From the NCBI GenBank assembly GCA_024742665.1, contig JANSYA010000010.1, positions 144,525-208,524 on the forward strand: DNA of 64,000 nt. The letters run 5' to 3'. The notes under the pieces are model-generated. The model saw only the letters and a list, made by a program, of their open reading frames with translations. It ran no database searches and had not been told where the DNA came from. Every line of letters starts with the position of its first letter. The first letter of the stretch is position 1. A program made the position numbers and the translations under genes. This document shows positions 35,694 to 44,299 of this stretch, in pieces. This DNA is from a bacterium. Lineage in GTDB: Bacteria; Spirochaetota; Leptospiria; Leptospirales; Leptonemataceae.

Positions 35694-37654
35694 AGGCGGA
35701 CTCCTTCCAGCTCCAGAATTTTAAGCGCGTTTGAGGAAGTCACCGGCCCCTCTTTCAGGCGATAGTCGAAGCTCATACTCCGGCCGGAGGCCGCGTTCTC
35801 GTCGATCTGTTCCTGGAAATGGTAACAGATCACGTCTGCATGTTTGCGCGTGAGTTCGATCAGATCCAGATCGTGGGTCGCGACCAGAGCAAGAGCCGGA
35901 CTCGCGCGCATGTGTTCTAAGATTCCCGAGGATGCGATCAGTCTTTCGCGGGCGTTCGTGCCGCGCAGCATCTCGTCGATCAAGAAGAGGGACGGCGGAT
36001 CCTTTTGATCCTGGCGACTCTGGAGCTGCTCGATTCGTTTGACCTCGGCGTAAAACAGAGACAGAGACCTGGAAAGATCGTCGCGCTGGTTCATCGAGGT
36101 CATCAAGCGCAGCGGGCGAAACTGAAAGCGTCGGGCGGGCACCGGAGCGCCGATCATGGCGAAAAGCATCGCCGATCCGATCGTTCGCAGAAAGGTCGAC
36201 TTGCCGGACATATTCGATCCCGTAATCAACCATAGCTTTTTCTGAGTTTCAATTAAGACGTCGTTCGAAACGCGTTCTTTCGGCGACAGCAGCGGATGGT
36301 TTAAGTCTTCCGCGCGAATATAGACGCGGTTTTCTTCTCCGGAAGGCTCCGTGGATTCGCCCGGTCCGGATTGCGCGGCTGCGGAAGCGCCGACCCGGGT
36401 CATCATATCCAGGGCGTCCAGGTTTTCTGGCACGCACAGGTGCTTTTCGGTATCGACCGCCGCAGAAAAAGCGAGCAGGGCGTCGAGTTCGGCCAGGTCT
36501 GCAAACCAGCCGGCGAACTGCGAACGGCAGCGCCTTTGCCAGCCGCTCAGTGCATGCACTACGTGGGCTTCGTACAGAAAAAAGATCCCGGCCAGGCCGT
36601 GGAGCAGCGGATTGCGGCGAAAGCTGAAGTATCCGGCCAGGCCGCTGAGGCGCTTGATTTCGGCGGCCGGCGTCGCTTCCAGAACCGAGAGTCGTTTGAG
36701 ATGCGATAGATTTGCTGACGCAGCTTCGCCTTCGGATTGCTTCGCATCGCGCGGCAGGCTCAGTCCGGCGGCCACCCGAAACAGGGCTTCGAATCCCGAG
36801 AGCTGGTCGACGATCTTCGCGTGGGTGAGCGCCACCCGGCGATGGCGAAAGTGCATATAGGCGAACAACACAATTTGCACCGGCAGGGTGAGTAAGAAGT
36901 ACGCCCGGCTCCACTGCATCTCGAAGCTGATATAGGTGCCGAGGGTAATCGCGGGCAGAATAAAAGCGAGCCAGACCAGCGGGCGCGCGATCCCGGCGTC
37001 GGGCAGATTCTGAATTCCCTGAATCCAATCCAGATGAAAGAGCTTGCGATAGCTCTCGGCGAGGGGACGGCCTTCGCGACGCCAGCGCTGGCGAAACACC
37101 CGGCGACGCGAAAGTAGAGCGATGGCCTGCGTGCGAGCGGCGTGGGCCTGCGGATCAAGGGCCGTCTGATCGGGTTGGGACGTGAGCAGATCCACCATGC
37201 GGGCGCGGCCGACGGGAGTCGCCGTACGATCCAGAAACTGAAAAATCGAAAAGCGACCGAAAAGTCCCAGGTCGTCGGCGTACTCGTGTTCGATCGACAG
37301 CTCCGGAGGTTCGTCTCGCGAAGGCAGACGCTCCCACCATTCGTCGGAGCCGCGCAGAGCGTCGTCGGAGTAGTTCGCGCGCTGGCCGATCGCCAGACGC
37401 GTTTCGCGCTGCAGGCGATGGTGTGTACGGTAGACGAAGGCGAAAGCCAGCGCGAAAGGCAGGCCGGTAAAGATCGCCAGCCTGGAACTTATGACGACAC
37501 TTCCGGAATACAGAAGGACCAGTGGTACGCCGACGGCGCCCAAAAAGAGGACGAGCCTCAGGAGCGAATAACGCCCCAGTTGAAACTTAAGCTGATTGAT
37601 GCGCAGGCTAAGACGGGAATGGCCCCGATCGGACTGCGGCCTGGTTTGTGACAT
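35690..37654 (-). CDS. Membrane-anchored MutS-family ATPase
   Basis: This is a MutS-related protein but not MutS1 itself, because it lacks the mismatch-recognition domain. Two membrane segments lie near the N-terminus (LLRLVLFLGAVGVPLVLLYS and LAIFTGLPFALAFAFVY) and two more near the middle (LVWLAFILPAITLGTYI onward). The C-terminus is a MutS domain V ATPase with Walker A SNMSGKST, Walker B SLFLIDEMLRGT and ATHDLDLIEL. I start it at ATG 37654, leaving room for a promoter towards the divergent PilZ gene. The frame is open to 37822. The biological role of such proteins is unclear, and mismatch repair should not be assumed. Confidence 0.8.
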   Translation of the reverse strand: MSQTRPQSDRGHSRLSLRINQLKFQLGRYSLLRLVLFLGAVGVPLVLLYSGSVVISSRLAIFTGLPFALAFAFVYRTHHRLQRETRLAIGQRANYSDDALRGSDEWWERLPSRDEPPELSIEHEYADDLGLFGRFSIFQFLDRTATPVGRARMVDLLTSQPDQTALDPQAHAARTQAIALLSRRRVFRQRWRREGRPLAESYRKLFHLDWIQGIQNLPDAGIARPLVWLAFILPAITLGTYISFEMQWSRAYFLLTLPVQIVLFAYMHFRHRRVALTHAKIVDQLSGFEALFRVAAGLSLPRDAKQSEGEAASANLSHLKRLSVLEATPAAEIKRLSGLAGYFSFRRNPLLHGLAGIFFLYEAHVVHALSGWQRRCRSQFAGWFADLAELDALLAFSAAVDTEKHLCVPENLDALDMMTRVGASAAAQSGPGESTEPSGEENRVYIRAEDLNHPLLSPKERVSNDVLIETQKKLWLITGSNMSGKSTFLRTIGSAMLFAMIGAPVPARRFQFRPLRLMTSMNQRDDLSRSLSLFYAEVKRIEQLQSRQDQKDPPSLFLIDEMLRGTNARERLIASSGILEHMRASPALALVATHDLDLIELTRKHADVICYHFQEQIDENAASGRSMSFDYRLKEGPVTSSNALKILELEGVRL

Positions 37655-37830
37655 ATGCGTTTCCAGAGAGTATTCCACTTCTTTGATCCCCGCCTGGATT
37701 GCACGAAACATTTGCCGTAAAAGAAGGCGATTTACGCATTTTGATGGAACTACCAGAAACCGCAAACGAATCAGCGGAAGCGCGCTGGAAAATGTCTTGT
37801 CACTCGGCCCGGCGCTCTTCATAAGGAACC

Positions 37831-38466
37831 GTGCAAAACGGTGGATCAGCTAATACGCATCTTCAGGCGGCCCGTTTGCCGGCGACGCTGACCGCGGCGA
37901 AAAACTCCGATCCGCTGGCGGTCGAAGTCGTCGAGATTGAAAGTCGATTTATTAAAATCGAAATGCCGGCGAAAAACGATCTGCCGGAAACCGGCGACGC
38001 GGTCCTGCTCGAATTTCGCCTGGGCGGAAACCAGTTCCAATTCGACGCCACGGTCTCCCGGGCGAGCTCCGAGGGCGCGCTCTGGCTGGAGAAGCCGGCC
38101 TCCATCGCCAAAACCCGGGTGCGCAATTCGTCACGCACCGGCACGCATACGCCGGTTCATTTTACGGTCTGGACCGAAGTCGGTCGCTACCAGGGCGAAT
38201 TGCTCGACATCAGCGAAGACGGACTGCGAATGCTCGCCTACCATCGCCTGCAGAGTCTGGACTTAATTAACATTGATCTTTACTTAGCGACCGCGGAGCC
38301 CGGCCTGCGAATCAACGCCCAGGCGAGCGTCGTCTGGTGCAATACGGTCGAAGACGGCAAAAATCTATTCGAAACCGGCATTCAATTTCAGACACTGCCG
38401 GAAGAGATTCGCGAACGGCTCTCGCGCTATGTACGTGCGTCGCGCCTGACCGGCGAATCCCTGTGA
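37831..38466 (+). CDS. PilZ-domain protein, probable c-di-GMP binder
   Basis: This 211-residue protein has a PilZ domain in its C-terminal half. An RVRNSSRTGTHTPV segment supplies the R-x-x-x-R-like arginines, and DISEDGLRM is the second c-di-GMP contact motif (D-x-S-x-x-G). The N-terminal part is beta-rich and resembles the YcgR-N-type partner domain. No membrane segment is present, so it is a cytoplasmic c-di-GMP receptor by inference. Its stop overlaps the GTG start of the queG-mutY fusion gene. Confidence 0.83.
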   Translation: MQNGGSANTHLQAARLPATLTAAKNSDPLAVEVVEIESRFIKIEMPAKNDLPETGDAVLLEFRLGGNQFQFDATVSRASSEGALWLEKPASIAKTRVRNSSRTGTHTPVHFTVWTEVGRYQGELLDISEDGLRMLAYHRLQSLDLINIDLYLATAEPGLRINAQASVVWCNTVEDGKNLFETGIQFQTLPEEIRERLSRYVRASRLTGESL

Positions 38467-40682
38467 ACCCTGCCGCCGGCGATTTCAAAGAACGCCTGCG
38501 CGCGATCGCCCTGAGTCACGGCTACGATCTGGCCGGCTTTTCGCCTCTACGACTTCCCGAACAGGATCGGAATAATCTCGAACGTTTCGCCCGCGAGGGT
38601 TACGCCGCCGGTATGGACTGGTTCGTTCGTCATCTGGATTTGCGTACGGACCCGGCGCGCCTTTTTCCGGGCGGCGAAAGCGCCCTGGTTCTGGGCACGT
38701 ACTATCGCGATCAGAATATGGAAGCGGCATTGGCGAAGTCGCGTCGGCGCGTTTCGCGCTACGCCGGCGGCCGCGATTACCATCGCCTGTTGCGCAAGAA
38801 AGGCAAGCGGCTGCTTGAGGCTCTGCGCGAAATCGATCCCGGGATTGACGGGCGCATCGTCGTCGACTCGGCGCCGGTGCCCGAGAAAATCCTGGCGCGC
38901 ATGGCCGGCCTGGGCTGGCAGGGCAAACATACGAATTTGATTCACCCGGAAATCGGATCCTATTTTTTTCTGAGCGTGCTGCTGCTGAACCGCGAACTTC
39001 CCGGCGACGGACCGCTGCCGGATCTGTGCGGCGAATGCCGGCTGTGTCTGGACGCGTGTCCGACGGGCGCCCTTTTCGAAGAATACAAAATCGACGCGGC
39101 GCGCTGTATTTCGTATCTTACGATTGAACGCGATGAATCGGTTTCGATTCGATCAAGCCTTGATACGGCGGTCAGTGCGAAGGCCGGCGAGGTCTTGAAG
39201 TACGACGACTGGGTTTTCGGCTGCGATGTTTGCCAGGAAGTCTGTCCGTACAATCGCAACCGGCGCAGCCGCGATCGAAGCACGCGGGAGCCCGCCTTCT
39301 TGATGCGATCGGAAGTTGGCGATTTTATGGCGGCCGACGACGGGCAGTTCGAACGAGATGCGCCCGTCGCTGCGGCGGCGTCCGCGTCCGATGCGTCGCC
39401 TGCTTTTCCGGAGGAATTGTTCGTCGGCAGTCCCCTGGGACGCGCGGGCGCGGCGAAGCTGCGTCAGAATATCGCCTATGTCCGCAGAAAAAAAGTGAAA
39501 ATAAAGGCCAAGACTGACCATCTGAATCTGCGCCCGCTACACGCGTGGTATGGCAAGTCGAAGCGGGATCTGCCCTTTCGTCGGACCCGGGACGTGTATC
39601 CGATCTGGGTATCGGAAGTGATGCTGCAGCAAACCCGCGTCGCGGCCATGCTGCCGAAGTATCTCGAATTCACGCGGCGCTTTCCGGATCTGGCGGCTCT
39701 GGCGGCGGCGCCGGAAGCGGAGGTGCTCGCCGCCTGGCAGGGTCTCGGCTACTATTCCCGCGCGCGAAATTTACGAAAGGGCGCCCGCTATATTTTAGAA
39801 CAGCACGACGGCGACTTTCCTTCGGAGCTTTCGGCCGCTCTGAAAGTACCGGGCGTGGGACCCTATACGGCCGCCGCCATTCTTTCGATTGCATTAAACC
39901 AGCCGACCGCCGTGCTCGACGGCAATGTCAAGCGGGTGCTGGATCGCCTGCTGGGATTGACGCGTGCCGGGCGAGCGACCGATGGCAAAAATAGCGACGG
40001 CGGCGAAAATGGCGATTGGGCGGTCAGCGACGCCGAATACGCGCGGCAGGCCGATCGACTGATCGAGCTGCGCGGGCGAACGACGCCCGGTGATCACAAC
40101 CAGGCCATGATGGAACTCGGCGCCGTGATTTGCGTTCCCGGTCGGCCCGACTGCGCGCCCTGTCCGCTGCGAAGCCAGTGTGCGACGTACGCGGAAGATC
40201 CAACGGGCGCCATCGCCGCCGGCCTGCCGCCGAAAAAGAAAAAGCCGGACACGGTCGAACTGCGTCTGGACGCGATGCTGATCTATAATCGGAAGCGCAC
40301 GAAGCTGCTGGCTGTCCGGGAAGAGTCGTCGCGATTCTTTCGCCGACTGTGGTTTTTTCCGTATCGTTTTTCAGGCGCGGTTTATTTCGAGCCGGCGGCT
40401 GCGCCTGGACTTGAGGCGCTGTTGGAATCGGATGCGATCGGCGAAATCCGGCCGCTCGATCGGGGCTTTCGCCATAGCATTACGCACCACCGGATTGAAG
40501 GGCGCGTGATTCGCGGCCGGTTCAGCGGCCCTGAAAAACAGGCGCTGGAAATATTAAAAGCCGGGGCGACAGCCACGGGCGCCGCTTCGATCGAATGGCG
40601 CTGGGTGCCCCTGGCGGATCTGCATGCGACTGTGGTGAGTTCGCTGGCGCGCAAGATCGAAAGCATCGCCGCCGGCGAGTGA
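38463..40682 (+). CDS. Fusion of epoxyqueuosine reductase QueG and adenine glycosylase MutY
   Basis: One uninterrupted frame encodes 739 residues. Residues 1-340 are QueG, which reduces epoxyqueuosine to queuosine in tRNA: the catalytic Asp is D135 in DSAPVPEK, and two 4Fe-4S motifs lie at C189-C199/C215 and C254-C261. The terminal FVGSPLGRAGAAKLRQN of QueG is intact. From residue 350 on the protein is MutY, which removes adenine opposite 8-oxoguanine: E385 in WVSEVMLQQT, D486 in VLDGNVKRVL, the KVPGVGPYTAAAIL helix-hairpin-helix and the cluster C557-C564-C567-C573. A C-terminal NUDT-like recognition domain follows. The GTG start overlaps the PilZ stop codon. Both enzyme halves look functional. 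Confidence 0.92.
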   Translation: MNPAAGDFKERLRAIALSHGYDLAGFSPLRLPEQDRNNLERFAREGYAAGMDWFVRHLDLRTDPARLFPGGESALVLGTYYRDQNMEAALAKSRRRVSRYAGGRDYHRLLRKKGKRLLEALREIDPGIDGRIVVDSAPVPEKILARMAGLGWQGKHTNLIHPEIGSYFFLSVLLLNRELPGDGPLPDLCGECRLCLDACPTGALFEEYKIDAARCISYLTIERDESVSIRSSLDTAVSAKAGEVLKYDDWVFGCDVCQEVCPYNRNRRSRDRSTREPAFLMRSEVGDFMAADDGQFERDAPVAAAASASDASPAFPEELFVGSPLGRAGAAKLRQNIAYVRRKKVKIKAKTDHLNLRPLHAWYGKSKRDLPFRRTRDVYPIWVSEVMLQQTRVAAMLPKYLEFTRRFPDLAALAAAPEAEVLAAWQGLGYYSRARNLRKGARYILEQHDGDFPSELSAALKVPGVGPYTAAAILSIALNQPTAVLDGNVKRVLDRLLGLTRAGRATDGKNSDGGENGDWAVSDAEYARQADRLIELRGRTTPGDHNQAMMELGAVICVPGRPDCAPCPLRSQCATYAEDPTGAIAAGLPPKKKKPDTVELRLDAMLIYNRKRTKLLAVREESSRFFRRLWFFPYRFSGAVYFEPAAAPGLEALLESDAIGEIRPLDRGFRHSITHHRIEGRVIRGRFSGPEKQALEILKAGATATGAASIEWRWVPLADLHATVVSSLARKIESIAAGE

Positions 40683-40750
40683 TTCGCGAAGCGGTCGGTG
40701 TCGTTTGAAAAGATTCGCGCAATGATTTCCGCAATGATTTCGGCGCGCAA

Positions 40751-41437
40751 TCAGGCGACCGGCGCTGATTGCAGATGGTTCGTAATGCCGGCGGCGTGCA
40801 TCTTCACTTTTACTTCGCACAGATAGTCGATGCATTCAGCCTGGGTTTTCGCCTGGACTTCGTTTTTGCCCCACACGTACACGCCGTGATTGCGAACGGC
40901 GATCGCGGGCGTTTTCGGAAACTGCTCGATCGCAGCGCGCAGGGAATCCGTCAGCTCGCACTCCCGCGGCGTATTATCGATTACGGGCAGGACGAAAGTG
41001 TCGTAGTAGCCGTGGCCCGAAAGACCTTTCAACATTTCGAGTTGAGTAAATTCGAGCGTAGAAATAAAGCCCGACTGGCGCTCGGCAAGCATGGTCGCGA
41101 GCACCACGTTGACCGAATGCGAATGCAGAACCGCGCCCGCGTCCCGCAGATCGTAGGCGGACTGAAAGAGCGGGGCGCACTCGCTGAGTTTCAAAGCGGG
41201 ATTGGCCGCAGCTTCCACAACTTCGCCCTGCCGGTCGAGAACGAAGACGTCTTCCGGACGGATCTTTTCTTTTTCGACGCCGCTCGGGGCCATGTAGATT
41301 TTTTCGCCGCGTTTGATCGAGATGCCGCCGCCGGTGCCGCTGACCCAGCCGAGAGTGTAAAAATTCTGACACATGCTCGAGACCATTTCTCGAATATTTT
41401 CGTTCGGGTTTTCGTTCGAATTCTGGTTCTGGGACAT
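40751..41437 (-). CDS. mtnB: Methylthioribulose-1-phosphate dehydratase
   Basis: MtnB dehydrates methylthioribulose 1-phosphate in the methionine salvage pathway. The 228-residue class II aldolase-fold protein has the Gly-rich loop TGGGISIKRGEKIYM, the zinc-binding HSHS in AVLHSHSVNVVLA, the LEFTQLEMLKGLSGHG segment, and a third zinc His in AVRNHGVYVWGK. Other methionine salvage genes are not in the window. A class II fuculose-phosphate aldolase is the main alternative, but the TLEFTQLEMLKG segment favours MtnB. Confidence 0.88.
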   Translation of the reverse strand: MSQNQNSNENPNENIREMVSSMCQNFYTLGWVSGTGGGISIKRGEKIYMAPSGVEKEKIRPEDVFVLDRQGEVVEAAANPALKLSECAPLFQSAYDLRDAGAVLHSHSVNVVLATMLAERQSGFISTLEFTQLEMLKGLSGHGYYDTFVLPVIDNTPRECELTDSLRAAIEQFPKTPAIAVRNHGVYVWGKNEVQAKTQAECIDYLCEVKVKMHAAGITNHLQSAPVA

Positions 41438-41497
41438 GCGGGTCTCCTGGGGAATCGTACGCGCTTCGGCGTCTCGTGGTTTCGCGTCGCGTCGCGC

Positions 41498-43591
41498 TCA
41501 AAAGTCGGTCTGGAACACCACACCGCTGTTCTTTTCAATATAGTCCAGATGAAAAAAGGCGTCACGCACTTCCTGATGAAAGCGGCGCTCCTGGTAGGCG
41601 TTATAACGATGCGCGGTCTGGTACGCCCCGCTGACATTCGCCAGATAAAAGACCAGGCCGATCACGCCGAAGATTCCGGAGCCGATATGCGGACTGTCGG
41701 AGCGCCTTTCCAGATCGTACATGATCGCCGCCGAGCCGAGGAACATTCCGTTAAAAAACAGCGCAGTGATCCCGTCGACGGTATGGCCCGCGTAAATCTG
41801 GCCGGCGCCGGGTAAGATCGTGGAAAACCCCGCCGCCAGCCAGGCGTTTTTGCGATCCAGAGATTCGTATTCGTCCAGGCTCGTGAGCAGCCGCCCGCTC
41901 ATTCGACGAACCTGCTCGTCGTCGGCGGACTGCTGTAAATTCGAATAGTACTGCCGGACCCGCTCGTATTCGCCGGACTCCAGGTACACCGCGCCGCCGA
42001 GCAGACGGGCCTGGTCTTTCTGGCTCTCGCTGAAATCGTCTCGATCGAGAATGCGGCTTTGAGCGGTGAGTCCCTGGAATGCCCAGCCGCTGCGAAAGGC
42101 GGCGAACATACTCAGGTACAGATGGCGATAGTCGCGCCGATCATTGATAAAGACCAGGCTTTCGCGATACTTTTGATCGTGCATCAGACTCAGGCTCAGC
42201 TTCGCGCGCACGGCCAGAGCCTCGTTTGATTTTGCATTTGTTTTCGCGTCGCCTGTGTTTGAAGGCGATGTCTGAGACGACGACTGCGAAGACGGCAGCT
42301 GACGCAGCCGGCGATCGTACTCGATGCGGGCCAGATCGTAGCGTCCCCGGCTGTAATAATAATCGCCCAGATTTCCGCCGACCCGCAGCCCGCCCGCGAA
42401 AGCATCGCCGCTTTTCGTTTGCTGCTGCGTCGTCGGTTCGCCGGCGCCCGGCTGCGCGTGCAGCGGATGCCCGCCGCCGAGCAGGGAGATGCCGGCCAGC
42501 GCGCCGAATATCCAGAGTGCCGCCGCTCCGGCACTGCGCCGGTCGGCGTCGGCGAAAGCGCTGCGGCCTTCTTCGCCGAACAGATATTTGATCAAACGGT
42601 CCCGGTCGGCGTCGCGGATGCGTGCGAACTCCACCTGGATCTGCGACTGTTCTACATGCAGCGCGATGATCCGGGCCGTGGAGCGCAGAGTATAGCGCGC
42701 ATCTAATTCGAGACTGAGGTCGAGGGCATCCCCCGGGCGCGCTTCGATTTTTCGCGCGTCGTTGAATTCCAGTAAGGCTCCGCCGCCGCTCAGATTGATC
42801 GTATGCCCTTCAAGTTTTCCGAGCCGCGCGGGCAGGCGCAGTTCCCGGCGAAAGTGTTTGCGATTCTGGCGACGAAGAATCCGTCCGCGGTTGTGCGAAA
42901 GCACCGCCTGCGTTCCGGCTGATCCGGCCGCGTCTTCAGTTGCGATTAAACTCGCTTCAAACATATAAAATCCTTCCCGGCGGCGAAAACTGAGTTCGAG
43001 GTCCCGCTTGCGTTTCCAGTCGGCCGGCAAATCGTTTATGATTTCGACATCCAGATGCGCCGGGTGGACTTCGCGCACGCGAAAGAGCGGCTCGCCCTCC
43101 GTCGAATGCAGCAGCGTGTCGACGGGCAGATCCGCCGTCGACCGTACAATGCGCCCGCTGGACTGCGCGCGAAATCCCAGCCGCACGCCCAGGGCCGCGA
43201 AGGGCCGGGCCGCCCCCGGCGTTTCGTGTTCGCGGTACTCCGTCTGCAGCAGCGCGTCGAGAGCCGCCTGAAAGATTTCGCGATCCCGGAGCAGGGTGTG
43301 CAGCTCCTCGTCGGGGCGCGGTAGATAAGCGGCCAGACGTCGCAGCAACTGGCGATCGCCGGGCGGCAGGCGCAGCTCGTGACAGCCTTCAATGAAACGG
43401 CTTTCGCTGAGGGCGACGCGTTCGCGCCGGCGGCCGGCCTGGATCCGGCGATACAGGTACGCGTAGCCGAAAACGACGACGAAGAGGGCCGTCAGCTGCA
43501 GAGCCAGCTCCAGCGGCGACGGCGGCACAAAGCCGGTCGATATGTGCTGCATGAACTCGTCGACGCGGTTTTGATTCCAGTTCCAGTTCAT
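41498..43591 (-). CDS. Multidomain membrane protein: PilZ domain fused to TPR-like and C-terminal membrane domain
   Basis: I take the start at ATG 43591 (MNWNWNQNRVDEF); the frame is open to 43717, where it would overlap the divergent YidD-like gene. The 697-residue product has a membrane helix near residue 30 (LALQLTALFVVVFGYAYLY). A cytoplasmic PilZ domain follows, with RRQNRKHFRRELRLPA and a TINLSGGGALLEF motif. A second helix (ALWIFGALAGISLLGGG) leads to an exported TPR-like region (DYYYSRGRYDLARIEY) and a terminal domain with ILPGAGQIYAGHTVDGI and further helices, a pattern of small membrane families such as DUF5683. It could relay c-di-GMP to the envelope. The function is unknown. Confidence 0.65.
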   Translation of the reverse strand: MNWNWNQNRVDEFMQHISTGFVPPSPLELALQLTALFVVVFGYAYLYRRIQAGRRRERVALSESRFIEGCHELRLPPGDRQLLRRLAAYLPRPDEELHTLLRDREIFQAALDALLQTEYREHETPGAARPFAALGVRLGFRAQSSGRIVRSTADLPVDTLLHSTEGEPLFRVREVHPAHLDVEIINDLPADWKRKRDLELSFRRREGFYMFEASLIATEDAAGSAGTQAVLSHNRGRILRRQNRKHFRRELRLPARLGKLEGHTINLSGGGALLEFNDARKIEARPGDALDLSLELDARYTLRSTARIIALHVEQSQIQVEFARIRDADRDRLIKYLFGEEGRSAFADADRRSAGAAALWIFGALAGISLLGGGHPLHAQPGAGEPTTQQQTKSGDAFAGGLRVGGNLGDYYYSRGRYDLARIEYDRRLRQLPSSQSSSQTSPSNTGDAKTNAKSNEALAVRAKLSLSLMHDQKYRESLVFINDRRDYRHLYLSMFAAFRSGWAFQGLTAQSRILDRDDFSESQKDQARLLGGAVYLESGEYERVRQYYSNLQQSADDEQVRRMSGRLLTSLDEYESLDRKNAWLAAGFSTILPGAGQIYAGHTVDGITALFFNGMFLGSAAIMYDLERRSDSPHIGSGIFGVIGLVFYLANVSGAYQTAHRYNAYQERRFHQEVRDAFFHLDYIEKNSGVVFQTDF

Positions 43592-43715
43592 TCGTCGTAA
43601 CGGTCTCGGTCCGGCCCCTATCGCCGGTCCGCCCCTGCATGATTCGCCGCGAGCTCCGAACGTCCAGCCGGAAAAATCAATTGCCAGTTCACCGGCGGTC
43701 GAGCAGCCTCCGTGC

Positions 43716-44201
43716 ATGCTGCGACTGTCCTGGATTTTGATCGGCGTTGCGCTGTTTGTGAGCGCCTGCTCCTCGGCGGATTCCAGGCGCTCGCCCGCCG
43801 GGGAAACGGCGCAGGCAAAGACGGCAACGGAAGCCGAAGCGGACTCGCCTGAGTCTGAATCTAAATCTTCAGAGCGCTTTTATATGAAGCCCTTTCACGC
43901 GATCATTCGCGATCATCAGGAAGTCGGCACTCATATCGACGGCCCGCGCTGTCCCATGTATCCCAGCTGTTCGGCGTATGCGAACCGCATCATTCGCGAG
44001 GACGGATTTACGGGCCTGCTGCTGTTTATCGATCGGCTGTTCTACCGGGAATTCGGCCGGCTTTCGGATCGCTATATGCTCGCGCCCCGCTACATGAGCA
44101 AAAGCCCCCGGTTCTACGATCCGGTCAGCGACGTGCTCCCGGATCCCGATTCGCCCCGGGGGCGGCGGCCGTCCTTCTTTCAGGAAGACTTTCGGAACTG
44201 A
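43716..44201 (+). CDS. YidD-like domain lipoprotein
   Basis: This 161-residue protein carries a YidD domain. YidD is normally a small, membrane-associated cytoplasmic protein that improves YidC-mediated membrane insertion. The hallmark GPRCPMYPSCSAYANRII is clear, followed by the FTGLLLFIDRLFYREFG helix. Unlike ordinary YidD it begins with a signal peptide and lipobox (VALFVSAC at about residue 18) and an acidic linker, so the domain should be outside the cytoplasm. The C-terminal tail is longer than in YidD. Because of the change in compartment I would not assume the classical role. Confidence 0.75.
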   Translation: MLRLSWILIGVALFVSACSSADSRRSPAGETAQAKTATEAEADSPESESKSSERFYMKPFHAIIRDHQEVGTHIDGPRCPMYPSCSAYANRIIREDGFTGLLLFIDRLFYREFGRLSDRYMLAPRYMSKSPRFYDPVSDVLPDPDSPRGRRPSFFQEDFRN

Positions 44202-44299
44202 GGCCTGCTTTCAGGGTCATGGGAGCGCCCGGCCCCTGGCTTCGGCGGCCTGCCAGCTTTCTTGCTTGCAATGGCGACATAAGTCGGTAACATTCGTAC

